From the NCBI RefSeq assembly GCF_004117935.1, contig NZ_SDOY01000086.1, positions 1 to 64,000 on the forward strand: a stretch of DNA of 64,000 nt, in the 5' to 3' direction. This document shows positions 24,168 to 34,876 of this stretch, in pieces. Source of the DNA: Streptomyces roseicoloratus. Lineage in GTDB: Bacteria; Actinomycetota; Actinomycetes; Streptomycetales; Streptomycetaceae. The translations under genes were made by a program, and so were the position numbers. The notes below the pieces were generated by a model. The model was not told the DNA's origin. It did not search any database and saw only the letters and a program-made list of their open reading frames with translations. The stretch's first letter is position 1; each line of letters begins with the position of its first letter.

Positions 24168-24216
24168 GCTCAAGGAGCACTGACTTCGAGGAGCACTGAC
24201 TTCGAGGAGCACTGAG
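24153..24216 (+). repeat. Four 16-bp tandem copies of the prs 3' end
   Basis: TTCGAGGAGCACTGAG, which encodes the last codons and stop of prs, is followed by three near-identical 16-bp units starting at 24169, 24185 and 24201. Each unit contains GGAGCACTGA. Confidence 0.9.
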
Positions 24217-24257
24217 CGTCCGCTGAGCCGTACGGCCCTGCTGTGCGCGAGGTGTGG

Positions 24258-24297
24258 TGAGTAAGGGCCGCTTCCCTGGGGAGGCGGCCCTTACTCA
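24258..24297 (+). terminator. Terminator after prs
   Basis: A 14-bp perfect stem (TGAGTAAGGGCCGC with its complement, right arm 24284-24297) around a 12-nt loop, about 90 bp after the prs stop. The rest of the 426-bp gap to rplY holds only GT-rich low-complexity DNA and the rplY promoter. Confidence 0.85.
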
Positions 24298-24415
24298 TGT
24301 GTCCGTGGGGTACGGGGCGGGGTGTGCCTGGGCGTGCGTCGGTGTGCCTGGGCGTGCGTGGGGATGGGGCATGCGTCGGGCGCGCAGGGGGCGTGCGCGG
24401 GTTCGGGTGATCCAT

Positions 24416-24445
24416 TTGGGCGGTCCGGTGGCCTGCGGCTAGACT
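24416..24445 (+). promoter_or_regulatory. Probable rplY promoter
   Basis: TTGGGC (24416-24421) and TAGACT (24440-24445) are 18 bp apart. They would give a leader of about 140 nt before the ATG at 24594. Moderate match to the vegetative consensus. Confidence 0.45.
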
Positions 24446-24593
24446 GTCGTGGTTGCTCGGCGAGGGAGGCCGTGCCCGTGCGTGTCGCACGTGGTGCCGG
24501 CGGTCCGTTATCGACGCGCTCTTCGTAGCAGGCCCACGCCAGTCGTGGCCGGGTGACAGTCACGTTCGTCACCGCAATCTACGAGGAGTGCAC

Positions 24594-25190
24594 ATGTCCG
24601 AGGTGAAGCTCGCCGCGTCCGTCCGTACCGAGTTCGGCAAGGGCGCCGCCCGCAAGATCCGCCGCAGCGCCCAGGTTCCCGCCGTGCTGTACGGCCACGG
24701 CTCGGACCCGATCCACCTGACCCTCCCGGGCCACGAGACCGTCATGGCGCTGCGTACGCCGAACGTCCTGCTGTCCCTGGACATCGAGGGCAAGGGCACC
24801 GAGCTCGCCATCCCGAAGGCGGCCCAGCGTGACCCGCTGAAGGGCTTCCTCGAGCACGTCGACCTGCTTCTCGTGAAGCGCGGCGAGAAGGTCACCGTCG
24901 AGGTTCCGGTCGTCGCCGAGGGCGAGCTGGCCGCCGGTGGCAACCTGCTCGAGCACGTTCTGAACACCCTCTCGGTCGAGGCCGAGGCCACCCACCTGCC
25001 CGAGTCCGTGACGGTCTCCGTCGAGGGTCTCGAGGCCGGTGCGTCCGTTCTGGCGCAGGACATCACCCTGCCGAAGGGCATCACCCTGGTGACCGAGGGC
25101 GACGCCGTCGTCCTGCAGGTCCTGGCCGCGCAGGCCGAGGAGCCGGCCGCGGAGGCCGCCGAGGGCGAGGCCGAGGGCGCCGAGGCCTGA
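24594..25190 (+). CDS. rplY: Ribosomal protein bL25, Ctc/TL5 type
   Basis: 198 residues from the ATG at 24594, with GAGGAG 6 nt upstream; the open frame extends upstream without homology. An N-terminal L25 5S rRNA-binding domain (EFGKGAARKIRRSAQVPAVL YGHG) is followed by the TL5 C-terminal beta domain (DLLLVKRGEKVTVEVPV, EVEATHLPESVTVSVEGLEA-like segment), then an acidic Ala/Glu tail. The two-domain form is the general-stress (Ctc) version. Monocistronic with its own terminator. Confidence 0.96.
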   Translation: MSEVKLAASVRTEFGKGAARKIRRSAQVPAVLYGHGSDPIHLTLPGHETVMALRTPNVLLSLDIEGKGTELAIPKAAQRDPLKGFLEHVDLLLVKRGEKVTVEVPVVAEGELAAGGNLLEHVLNTLSVEAEATHLPESVTVSVEGLEAGASVLAQDITLPKGITLVTEGDAVVLQVLAAQAEEPAAEAAEGEAEGAEA

Positions 25191-25212
25191 GCCGTAGGCT
25201 CTGCCTGACGTG

Positions 25213-25250
25213 ACGGGGTGACGGGCCCACGGGCCGGTCACCCCGTTTCT
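25213..25250 (+). terminator. Terminator after rplY
   Basis: ACGGGGTGAC pairs with GTCACCCCGT, extended by GGCCC/GGGCC across a 1-nt bulge. It is followed by TTTCTTTCTG. Confidence 0.9.
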
Positions 25251-25290
25251 TTCTGTCCATGCGCGTGGGGTACGAGGAGACGAGACGCAG

Positions 25291-25887
25291 ATGACGGACG
25301 ACGCGAACGCGCCCTGGCTGATCGTCGGCCTCGGCAATCCGGGACCCGAGTACGCGGGCAACCGGCACAACGTGGGCTTCATGGTGGTGGACCTGCTGGC
25401 GGAGCGGATCGGCGGCAGGTTCAAGCGTGCGCAGAAGGCGCAGGCGCAGGTGGTGGAGGGCCGGATGGGCCCGCCCGGTCCCGCGAACCGCCGGGTGGTG
25501 CTGGCGAAGCCGCTGTCGTACATGAACCTGTCGGGTGGTCCGGTGACGGCGCTGCGGGACTTCTACAAGGTGCCGACGGCGCATGTGGTGGCGATCCATG
25601 ACGAGCTGGACATCGACTACGGGGTGCTGCGGCTGAAGATCGGCGGTGGCGACAACGGTCACAACGGTCTGAAGTCGATGACGAAGTCGATGGGTGCGGA
25701 CTACCACCGGCTGCGGTTCGGCATCGGCCGGCCGCCGGGCCGGATGCAGGTGGCGGACTTCGTCCTGAGGGACTTCTCGTCGACCGAGCGCAAGGAGCTC
25801 GACTATTTCGTGGACCGGGCGGCGGATGCGGTGGAGTGCCTGGTGACGGAGGGTCTGGAGCGGGCGCAGTCGGCGTACAACGCGTAG
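25291..25887 (+). CDS. pth: Peptidyl-tRNA hydrolase
   Basis: 198 residues; [20 protein letters not shown] with catalytic His26 and the Asn16 loop, [22 protein letters not shown] (Asp) and [11 protein letters not shown] (Asn). It recycles peptidyl-tRNA released from stalled ribosomes. It lies next to rplY, a common arrangement, but has its own upstream space (100 bp). Confidence 0.98.
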   Translation: MTDDANAPWLIVGLGNPGPEYAGNRHNVGFMVVDLLAERIGGRFKRAQKAQAQVVEGRMGPPGPANRRVVLAKPLSYMNLSGGPVTALRDFYKVPTAHVVAIHDELDIDYGVLRLKIGGGDNGHNGLKSMTKSMGADYHRLRFGIGRPPGRMQVADFVLRDFSSTERKELDYFVDRAADAVECLVTEGLERAQSAYNA

Positions 25888-25920
25888 ACACGCCGCGGTA
25901 CGACTGTACGATCGCGGGTC

Positions 25921-26364
25921 ATGACGCACGTCCGGAACGCGGCCATGGCCCTCGTCGTCCTGCTCCTGCTCGTGGCGGGTGCCTGGTCCTCCTGGGACAC
26001 GGCGCAGCACGTGCTGTTGTCGAAGGGGCGTGAGCACGGCACGTTGACGGTGACCGGCTGCAACGAGGAGACGTGCAGCGGGCGTTATGTGCCGGATGTT
26101 CCGGGTTCGGCACACCACACGTTGACGATCGCGCATTCGGTGGCGGCGCAGAAGGGCCAGACGCTGCCGGTGGTGGTGAAGCCGGGTACGGGCGAGGCGG
26201 TGCGTTCGGGCTGGGGCGGGGGTCTGCACGCGTGGCTTCCGCTGGGCGGTGCGCTGCTGTTGGCGGCGCCGCTGGTCGGTGGCGGTCTGCGGATGGCGCG
26301 TACGGGATGGTCGGTGGCGGGCGCGGGTGCGGCGCTGTTGCTGGGCGCGTTCTTCGCACTCTGA
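25921..26364 (+). CDS. Small two/three-span membrane protein of unknown function
   Basis: 147 residues, ATG at 25921, 33 bp after pth. Membrane span at residues ~8-24 (MALVVLLLLVAGAW), an extracytoplasmic loop with CNEETCSGRYVPD (Cys pair, possible disulfide), then hydrophobic segments at ~104-120 and ~128-146 separated by RMARTGWS. I do not recognise a named family. A cotranscript with pth is possible. Confidence 0.7.
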   Translation: MTHVRNAAMALVVLLLLVAGAWSSWDTAQHVLLSKGREHGTLTVTGCNEETCSGRYVPDVPGSAHHTLTIAHSVAAQKGQTLPVVVKPGTGEAVRSGWGGGLHAWLPLGGALLLAAPLVGGGLRMARTGWSVAGAGAALLLGAFFAL

Positions 26365-26416
26365 CGCTTTTCGGACAGTGTGGCTGGTTCCCGCCGAATC
26401 GTTATCGTCCCTTGGG

Positions 26417-26446
26417 TTAAGGGTGACTTAAGGCGACGGATAGGCT
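26417..26446 (+). promoter_or_regulatory. Probable promoter of the surface-protein gene
   Basis: TTAAGG (26417-26422) and TAGGCT (26441-26446) with an 18-bp spacer. TTAAGGGTGACTTAA forms an inverted repeat over the -35. Confidence 0.4.
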
Positions 26447-26494
26447 GCCCTCGCCGCCCCCCACGGCATCCCTCATCCGACAAGTTGGACGACA

Positions 26495-27247
26495 ATGCGA
26501 CGTTCTCTCATCTCCGCCGGCGCGCTCGTCGCTGCCGTGGCGGGCTCTCTCGTTCTGGCGCCGGCCGCCTCGGCCACCGACGACCCGATCACGCTCCCCC
26601 TTCACCAGGTGGAGGACCTTCCGGTGACCGCCGACGGCTGGACCGGCGGCAAGAAGAAGGTCTGCGGTGACATCCCGACCGGCCAGGACGGCTGGCACTT
26701 CGTCCTCCCGGGGAGCGGCAAGGGCGACAGCGCGGTGTTCACCAAGCTGACCGTGACCTTCGAGCCGGGCGGCACGCAGGTCATCACGGACTTCGGTCCG
26801 CCGTCGGACAAGCACGCCTACGTGGGTTCCGCGCCCGGCGCGAAGCTGGTCTCCGCCGAGGCCGAGGTGTCCGCGAAGGTGAAGCAGGGCTGGTTCAACC
26901 TGTCCCACACCTGCCCCGCGTCCACCACCCCCACCCCCACGGGCACGCCGAGCACCTCGACCTCGCCGTCGACCTCGACGTCCCCGAGCACGTCGACCTC
27001 CCCGTCGACGTCCACGTCGCCGTCGGCCTCGGAGTCCCCGAGCTCGTCGGTGTCCCCGACCCCGTCCTCCACGGAGAGCGCCTCGGGTCAGCCCACGCCG
27101 GGGGCCTCCACCTCCGCGGGCTCCGAGGGTGACCTCGCCGAGACCGGCTCCAGCGCCCCGGTCGGCATCATCGCGGCCGTCGCCGTCGCCCTCGCGGGTG
27201 CCGGTGCCTTCCTGGTGACCCGCCGCAAGAAGGCGCAGCAGCACTGA
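26495..27247 (+). CDS. Secreted cell-wall protein with C-terminal LAETG sorting signal
   Basis: 250 residues: signal peptide (MRRSLISAGALVAAVAGSLV ... ASA), a ~110-residue globular part with two Cys (KKVCGD, SHTCPAS), a Ser/Thr/Pro stalk of SPSTSTSPST repeats (residues ~145-200), then LAETG, hydrophobic span VGIIAAVAVALAGAGAFLV and TRRKK tail. LAxTG is the class E sortase motif of Streptomyces, so covalent attachment to peptidoglycan is expected. No sortase gene is in the window. Function of the globular domain unknown. Confidence 0.85.
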   Translation: MRRSLISAGALVAAVAGSLVLAPAASATDDPITLPLHQVEDLPVTADGWTGGKKKVCGDIPTGQDGWHFVLPGSGKGDSAVFTKLTVTFEPGGTQVITDFGPPSDKHAYVGSAPGAKLVSAEAEVSAKVKQGWFNLSHTCPASTTPTPTGTPSTSTSPSTSTSPSTSTSPSTSTSPSASESPSSSVSPTPSSTESASGQPTPGASTSAGSEGDLAETGSSAPVGIIAAVAVALAGAGAFLVTRRKKAQQH

Positions 27248-27281
27248 GCTGACGCCGAGGCGCCGTGACGGCGCCCGCACG

Positions 27282-27326
27282 CGACGGTGCCCCCGTCGGA
27301 GCCTGGCTCCGGCGGGGGCACCGTCG
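27282..27326. terminator. Strong bidirectional terminator between surface protein and ppc
   Basis: A 21-bp stem with one G-T pair (27282-27302 with 27306-27326) around loop CTG, between two convergent genes. Confidence 0.9.
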
Positions 27327-27344
27327 TGCGTACGCGTCGGGCGG

Positions 27345-30074
<2,730 letters not shown>

Positions 30075-30202
30075 AGGTGCGGCTCCTTGCAGTGTTTGAG
30101 CACGTCTGGAGGGGTACTGGAGGCTTGCGGACCGCGCTGTCCGACGCACCCAGGATAGGTGTCCGTGCTCGCGGCACGGAGCATGCCCCGGCTTTGGCTC
30201 TC

Positions 30203-30254
30203 TTGCCGCGCGCCGCGGCGCTGCCATACTTACGTCGCCGTAGGTTACGGAACC
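30203..30254 (+). promoter_or_regulatory. Desaturase promoter with downstream inverted repeat
   Basis: TTGCCG (30203-30208), 16-bp spacer and CATACT (30225-30230). The palindrome GGTTACGGAACC (30243-30254, two mismatched central bases) overlaps the expected start region, flanked by CGTAGG and CCGTAG. It is a plausible operator for the TetR protein encoded at 31291. Confidence 0.5.
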
Positions 30255-30301
30255 GTAGCCAAGGGCGTCCTTTCCCTACCCTCACCCCCCGGGGGACCCC
30301 C

Positions 30302-31294
30302 ATGACCACAAGCCCCGAGCTGACCTCGGAGTCCTCGACGCCCGAGGCGGCCGACACCGTTCAGGCCCTGCCCTCCGCCACGCTCGGCGGGGACAACAAG
30401 CGTTCGATCGAGCAGATCACCCTGCTGCTGTTCATCACGGTGCCCTTCCTGGCCCTGGTCGCGGCGGTGCCGCTGGCGTGGGGGTGGGGGGTGAGCTGGC
30501 TGGATCTCGGTCTGCTGACGGCGATGTACTTCATCGGCTGCCACGGCATCACGATCGGTTTCCACCGCTACTTCACGCACGGTTCGTTCAAGGCGAAGCG
30601 TCCGCTGCGCATCGGGCTCGCGATCATGGGTTCGCTGGCGGTGGAGGGGCCGCTGGTGCGGTGGGTGGCGGACCACCGCAAGCACCACAAGTTCTCGGAC
30701 GCCGACGGCGACCCGCACTCGCCGTGGCGGTTCGGCGAGACGGTCCCGGCGCTGATGAAGGGGCTGTGGTGGGCGCACATCGGATGGATGTTCGACGAGG
30801 AGCAGACGCCGCAGCACAAGTACGCGCCCGATCTGATCAAGGACCCGGCGATCCGCGCGATCTCCCGCCAGTTCGTCCTGTGGACGGTCATGTCGCTGGC
30901 GATCCCGCCGCTGGTGGGCGGCCTGGTGACGATGTCGTGGTGGGGCGCGTTCACGGCGTTCTTCTGGGGCTCCCTGGTGCGGGTGGCGCTGCTGCACCAC
31001 GTGACGTGGTCGATCAACTCGATCTGTCACGCGGTCGGCAAGCGCCCGTTCAAGTCGCGTGACCGCTCGGGCAACGTGTGGTGGCTGGCGGTGCTGTCCT
31101 GCGGCGAGTCCTGGCACAACCTGCACCACGCGGACCCGACCTCGGCCCGGCACGGTGTGCTGCGCGGCCAGGTGGACTCCAGCGCGCGGCTGATCCGCTG
31201 GTTCGAGCAGCTGGGCTGGGCGTACGACGTGCGCTGGCCGGCCAGGTCGCGGATCGACGCCCGGCGCCGGGACGCGGGCGCCGACGCGGCATGA
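30302..31294 (+). CDS. Membrane fatty-acid (acyl-CoA/lipid delta-9 type) desaturase
   Basis: 330 residues, ATG at 30302. Three histidine boxes of integral-membrane di-iron desaturases: HRYFTH, HRKHH and HNLHH, with four hydrophobic spans between. It introduces a double bond into saturated acyl chains. It is translationally coupled (ATGA) to the TetR gene, which probably senses acyl-CoA or membrane state and controls the operon. Confidence 0.93.
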   Translation: MTTSPELTSESSTPEAADTVQALPSATLGGDNKRSIEQITLLLFITVPFLALVAAVPLAWGWGVSWLDLGLLTAMYFIGCHGITIGFHRYFTHGSFKAKRPLRIGLAIMGSLAVEGPLVRWVADHRKHHKFSDADGDPHSPWRFGETVPALMKGLWWAHIGWMFDEEQTPQHKYAPDLIKDPAIRAISRQFVLWTVMSLAIPPLVGGLVTMSWWGAFTAFFWGSLVRVALLHHVTWSINSICHAVGKRPFKSRDRSGNVWWLAVLSCGESWHNLHHADPTSARHGVLRGQVDSSARLIRWFEQLGWAYDVRWPARSRIDARRRDAGADAA

Positions 31295-31971
31295 TGGAAG
31301 ACGTGGCGATCGACGGCAGTACCAGCAGCACGAGCGAGCAGAAGCCCCGGCGTGGACGCCGGGTGAGGATGACGGGTGCGGAGCGCCGTGAGCAGCTCCT
31401 CGACATCGGTCGCACGCTGTTCGCGGAGAAGGGCTTCGAGGGCACGTCCGTGGAGGAGATCGCGGCGAAGGCCGGGGTGTCCAAGCCGGTGGTGTACGAG
31501 CACTTCGGCGGCAAGGAGGGGCTGTACGCGGTCGTGGTGGACCGGGAGATGCGTCAGCTCCTGGACATGGTGACGGGCGCGCTGACCGCGGGCCATCCGC
31601 GGGAGCTCCTGGAGCAGGCGGCGTTCGCGCTGCTCGACTACATCGAGCGGTACACGGACGGCTTCCGGATCCTGGTCCGCGACTCGCCGGTGGCCCAGTC
31701 GACCGGCACGTTCGCCTCCCTGATCAGCGACATCGCCACGCAGGTGGAGGACATCCTGGGCCTGGAGTTCAAGGCCCGGGGCTTCGACCCGAAGCTGGCC
31801 CCCCTGTACGCCCAGGCCCTGGTGGGCAGTGTCGCCCTGACGGGCCAGTGGTGGCTGGACGTCCGCAAGCCGAAGAAGGCGGAGGTGGCCGCCCACCTGG
31901 TCAACCTGGCCTGGCACGGCCTGGACGGCCTGGAGCAGAAGCCCCGCCTGATAGGCCACCGCAAGAACTGA
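31291..31971 (+). CDS. TetR family regulator, coupled to the desaturase
   Basis: 226 residues; the ATG at 31291 overlaps the desaturase TGA, and an ATG directly after (31294) is possible. HTH: RREQLLDIGRTLFAEKGFEG, SVEEIAAKAGVSKPVVYEHF. Long ligand-binding half with FRILVRDSP and GQWWLDVRKP. By position it is an autoregulator of the lipid desaturation operon. Followed by a strong terminator. Confidence 0.93.
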   Translation: MMEDVAIDGSTSSTSEQKPRRGRRVRMTGAERREQLLDIGRTLFAEKGFEGTSVEEIAAKAGVSKPVVYEHFGGKEGLYAVVVDREMRQLLDMVTGALTAGHPRELLEQAAFALLDYIERYTDGFRILVRDSPVAQSTGTFASLISDIATQVEDILGLEFKARGFDPKLAPLYAQALVGSVALTGQWWLDVRKPKKAEVAAHLVNLAWHGLDGLEQKPRLIGHRKN

Positions 31972-31996
31972 CCCGCCCGCCCCCGACACGGCCCAC

Positions 31997-32028
31997 CCGG
32001 GGCCCGGCCGCCGCCGGCCGGGCCCCGG
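31997..32028. terminator. Terminator after the desaturase operon
   Basis: CCGGGGCCCGGCCG (31997-32010) pairs exactly with 32015-32028 around a 4-nt loop. The VOC gene converges from the other side. Confidence 0.85.
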
Positions 32029-32105
32029 CCCGTTCACGGGGGTCGCCGGGTCGCCGGTGGCGTGCGGCCGGGTTCGGGTGGCCGCACGCCGACGGGGCCG
32101 GCGCT

Positions 32106-32459
32106 CTACTCCAGGGGTTCCGGGAATTCCAGGCGGTTGCCCACCGGGTCCTGGGTGGAGAAGCGGCGGTGGCCCGGGAGGTTGTCGTCCCGGACGACCG
32201 GGGCTCCACGTTTCTCCAGGCGGGCCGCGTAGTCGTGGATTCCGCTCACTCTGAGGCCCGGATGCGCCTTCCGGGCGGGGCGGAAGCCGGCTTCCACGCC
32301 CAGGTGCAGCCGCACCCGACCGGCCGCGAACCGGCAGCCGCCGCGTGCGGCGAGCACCGGGGGCTTCGGGATCTCGGTCATCCCGGGCACGCCCTCGTGG
32401 AACGCCCGCAGCCTCGGTTCGCTCCCGGCCGGCCGGACATGATCGACGGCGACTAACAT
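32106..32459 (-). CDS. VOC (glyoxalase-fold) family protein
   Basis: 117 residues. The ATG at 32459 overlaps the tam stop by 1 nt (TGATG). LVAVDHVRPAGSE at the start, LHLGVEAGFRPARKAHPGL, YAARLEKRGAPVV and RRFSTQDPVGNRLEFPEP are the paired beta-alpha-beta units of the vicinal oxygen chelate fold. Function unknown; coupling with tam suggests a role in the aconitate response. Confidence 0.85.
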   Translation of the reverse strand: MLVAVDHVRPAGSEPRLRAFHEGVPGMTEIPKPPVLAARGGCRFAAGRVRLHLGVEAGFRPARKAHPGLRVSGIHDYAARLEKRGAPVVRDDNLPGHRRFSTQDPVGNRLEFPEPLE

Positions 32460-33292
32460 CAGGCTCCCTTCCTCGCGACGGCGAAGATCCGGCGGAACGG
32501 GAACGCGGTCCCGTGCGGGCCCGGTGGATAGGCGGCGCGCAGCAGGTCGCGGTACTGGGCGAGGAAGGCCTCGGTGGCCTCGGCGTCGTCGCGGAGCGCG
32601 GTCAGCACGGGCCGCAGCGCGGTGCCCTTCACCCAGTCGAGGACGGGGTCCTCGCCCTGGAGCAGCTGGATGTACGTGGTCTCCCAGACGTCCGTCTCGC
32701 AGCCGAGGTCGGTCAGCCGCTGCAGGTAGTCGGCCGGCTCCAGGATGTGCACGTAGCGCCGCCCCTGGTCCCCCACGCGGTCGCGCCACTCCGGCGTCTC
32801 GCAGAGCTCGCCGAGCAGGGCGTGGCTCGGCGACGTGAAGTTGCCGGGGACCTGGAAGGCGAGCGTGCCGCCGGGTCGCAGCCCGTCGATCCAGACGGCG
32901 AAGGACTCCGGGTGGTTCGGCACCCACTGCAGCGCCGCGTTGGAGACGATCACGTCGTACGGCTCGTCCGGCGTCCAGTGCGCCGCGTCGGCCGGCCGGA
33001 AGTCGAGCCAGCCGCCGCCCGCCGTGGTGCCCGCCCAGTCCTTGTCGGCCCGCTCCAGCATCTCCGGGGAGAGGTCGAAGCCGGTGATGTGGGCGTCGGG
33101 CCAGCGGTCGGCGATCAGGGCGGTGACGTTGCCCGGGCCGCAGCCGATGTCGGCGATGCGGGCGGGACGGCGCCGGTCGGGCAGGTGCGGTATTCGGGCG
33201 AGCAGGTCGAGAAACGGCCGGGTCCGGTGACCCGAGTGGCGCAGGTACTGCTGTGGGTCCCACGTCGGTGCGGCGGAGTCCACGGAATGCAT
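32459..33292 (-). CDS. tam: Trans-aconitate 2-methyltransferase
   Basis: 277 residues, ATG at 33292 with AAGGGGG upstream. Class I SAM methyltransferase: WDPQQYLRH, ARIADIGCGPGNVT, ITGFDLSPEMLERA, YDVIVSNAALQWVPNH. It methylates trans-aconitate, a spontaneous isomer that inhibits aconitase. Head-to-head with a MarR gene across a perfect 14-bp inverted repeat, the arrangement known for tam/tamR in S. coelicolor. Confidence 0.93.
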   Translation of the reverse strand: MHSVDSAAPTWDPQQYLRHSGHRTRPFLDLLARIPHLPDRRRPARIADIGCGPGNVTALIADRWPDAHITGFDLSPEMLERADKDWAGTTAGGGWLDFRPADAAHWTPDEPYDVIVSNAALQWVPNHPESFAVWIDGLRPGGTLAFQVPGNFTSPSHALLGELCETPEWRDRVGDQGRRYVHILEPADYLQRLTDLGCETDVWETTYIQLLQGEDPVLDWVKGTALRPVLTALRDDAEATEAFLAQYRDLLRAAYPPGPHGTAFPFRRIFAVARKGA

Positions 33293-33374
33293 GTTCGAAG
33301 CCCCCTTGCTGGCATGAGGTGCCGAAACGGAACGGAGTTCCGGCCGGTCCCTTCCCCATAGTCCAGAAGAGTAT

Positions 33375-33405
33375 ATCTCGATATCAAGAAACTTGATATC
33401 GAGAT
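33375..33405. promoter_or_regulatory. MarR (TamR) operator: perfect 14-bp inverted repeat
   Basis: ATCTCGATATCAAG (33375-33388), spacer AAA, then the exact complement to 33405. It overlaps a minus-strand promoter candidate for tam, TTGATA then GACTAT 18 bp later. It is markedly AT-rich against its surroundings and lies between tam and the MarR gene. Confidence 0.9.
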
Positions 33406-33454
33406 TGACGAACTCAAGAGACTTTATGTCAACAGACCCTCTACACTGATCGCC

Positions 33455-33952
33455 ATGGAGGACGAGGTCGACCGACTGGTCGCTGCATGGCGCCGCGAGC
33501 GCCCGGACCTCGACGTGGAACCGCTCGAGGTGCTCAGCCGCGTCTCACGCCTGGCCCGCCACCTCGACCGCGCCCGTCGACTCGCCTTCGCCGAGCACCA
33601 GCTCGAGCCCTGGGAGTTCGACGTCCTGACCTCCCTGCGCCGCGCCGGCGCGCCCTACCAGCTCTCTCCCGGCCAGCTCCTCACCCAGACCCTGGTCACC
33701 TCGGGCACCATGACCAACCGCATCGACCGGCTCGCCAAGAAGGGCCTCGTCGAGCGCCTCCCCGACCCCAGCGACCGGCGCGGCGTCCTCGTCCGGCTCA
33801 GCCCCGAGGGCCGCGACCGCGCCGACCAGGCACTGGCCGGACTGCTCGCCCAGGAGCGCGCCATCCTGGGCCGCCTCTCCCGCACCGAGCGCGGCGAACT
33901 GGCCGATCTGCTACGCCAGCTGACCGCCCCGTTCGACAACATCCCCGGCTGA
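33455..33952 (+). CDS. tamR: MarR family regulator TamR
   Basis: 165 residues; winged helix EPWEFDVLTSLRRAGAPYQL, SGTMTNRIDRLAKKGLVERL and wing DPSDRRGVLVRLS. By gene neighbourhood it is TamR, reported in S. coelicolor to release tam, aconitase and related promoters on binding aconitate or citrate; assignment here is by synteny and the operator. Its last 42 nt overlap the convergent response-regulator gene. Confidence 0.88.
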   Translation: MEDEVDRLVAAWRRERPDLDVEPLEVLSRVSRLARHLDRARRLAFAEHQLEPWEFDVLTSLRRAGAPYQLSPGQLLTQTLVTSGTMTNRIDRLAKKGLVERLPDPSDRRGVLVRLSPEGRDRADQALAGLLAQERAILGRLSRTERGELADLLRQLTAPFDNIPG

Positions 33953-34642
33953 CTCCCGCACCGGCACCAGGTCCTCCGCCGGCGCGACACCCGCCCGCCG
34001 GGCCAGCGCCACCGCCGCGAGCGTCGAGTGCACGCCCAGCTTCCCCAGCACGTTCTGCATGTGCGTCCGCACGGTGTGCGGCGACAGGAACAGCCGCTCC
34101 GCGACCGCCTTCCGCCCGAGCCCCGCCACCATGCAGCGCAGCACCTCGCGCTCCCGTGGCGTCAGCGACTCCACCAGCCGCTCGCTCTCCGTACGGTGCC
34201 GCCGCACCTCCGTCAGCTCCCGCAGCACCCCGGTCAGCAACGCCGGAGGCAGATGCGTCTCGTCGCGCAGCACACCCCGCACCACCGCGAGCAGCCGCTG
34301 CAGCGAACAGTCCTTGGCCACCCAGCCCCACGCGCCCGCCTGCAGCGCGAGCGCCGCCCGGTGGGCGTCGTCCCGCTCCGCCAGCACGACGCTGCGCAGC
34401 CCCGGCCGCCCCTCCCGCACCTGCCCCACCAGCTCCACCCCGTCGGCACCCGCCAGATCGGCGTCGACGAGCATGACGTCGAACCGCCGCCCGTCCGCCG
34501 CGGCGCGGTCCAGACAGCGCAGAGCGGCGGGCCCGCTGCCCGCCGCGGCGACGTCGACGTCGGGCTCGGCCGCGAGAGCGGCAGCGAGCGACTCGGCGAA
34601 GACACGGTGGTCGTCCACCACAAGAACCCGGATACGCGCCAC
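33911..34642 (-). CDS. NarL/FixJ-family response regulator
   Basis: 243 residues from the GTG at 34642 (GGGGG 5 nt upstream; GTG at 34648 is the alternative). Receiver IRVLVVDDHRVFAESL with Asp10/Asp11, phospho-acceptor Asp60 in VMLVDADL and Lys in GWVAKD. C-terminal LuxR HTH (LTPREREVLRCMVAGLGRKA, RLFLSPHTVRTHMQNVLGKL). No kinase adjacent. It overlaps the tamR 3' end by 42 nt on the opposite strand. The 234 bp upstream, to galK, contains GATACCCC-type repeats but no gene. Confidence 0.92.
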   Translation of the reverse strand: MARIRVLVVDDHRVFAESLAAALAAEPDVDVAAAGSGPAALRCLDRAAADGRRFDVMLVDADLAGADGVELVGQVREGRPGLRSVVLAERDDAHRAALALQAGAWGWVAKDCSLQRLLAVVRGVLRDETHLPPALLTGVLRELTEVRRHRTESERLVESLTPREREVLRCMVAGLGRKAVAERLFLSPHTVRTHMQNVLGKLGVHSTLAAVALARRAGVAPAEDLVPVRESAGDVVERGGQLA

Positions 34643-34876
34643 GGACACCCCCAGTCGGTCGAGGAACGTCCCGGCACGGATACGGCGCCGGGGGCGGGTC
34701 CCGTCGACACACGGCCGCCGCCGTGCCCGGACAGATACCCCCGCCCCGGACGCCGTACCCGGCGGGTCTCGATACCCCTGATCAGCACCGGCCCCCACCG
34801 GCGCTGCGCACAAGAGTAGGGGCGCGCCCGGGGTCAGGCGGCAAAATCACGGAAGTCCCCCGGAACGGCTCCCGCG

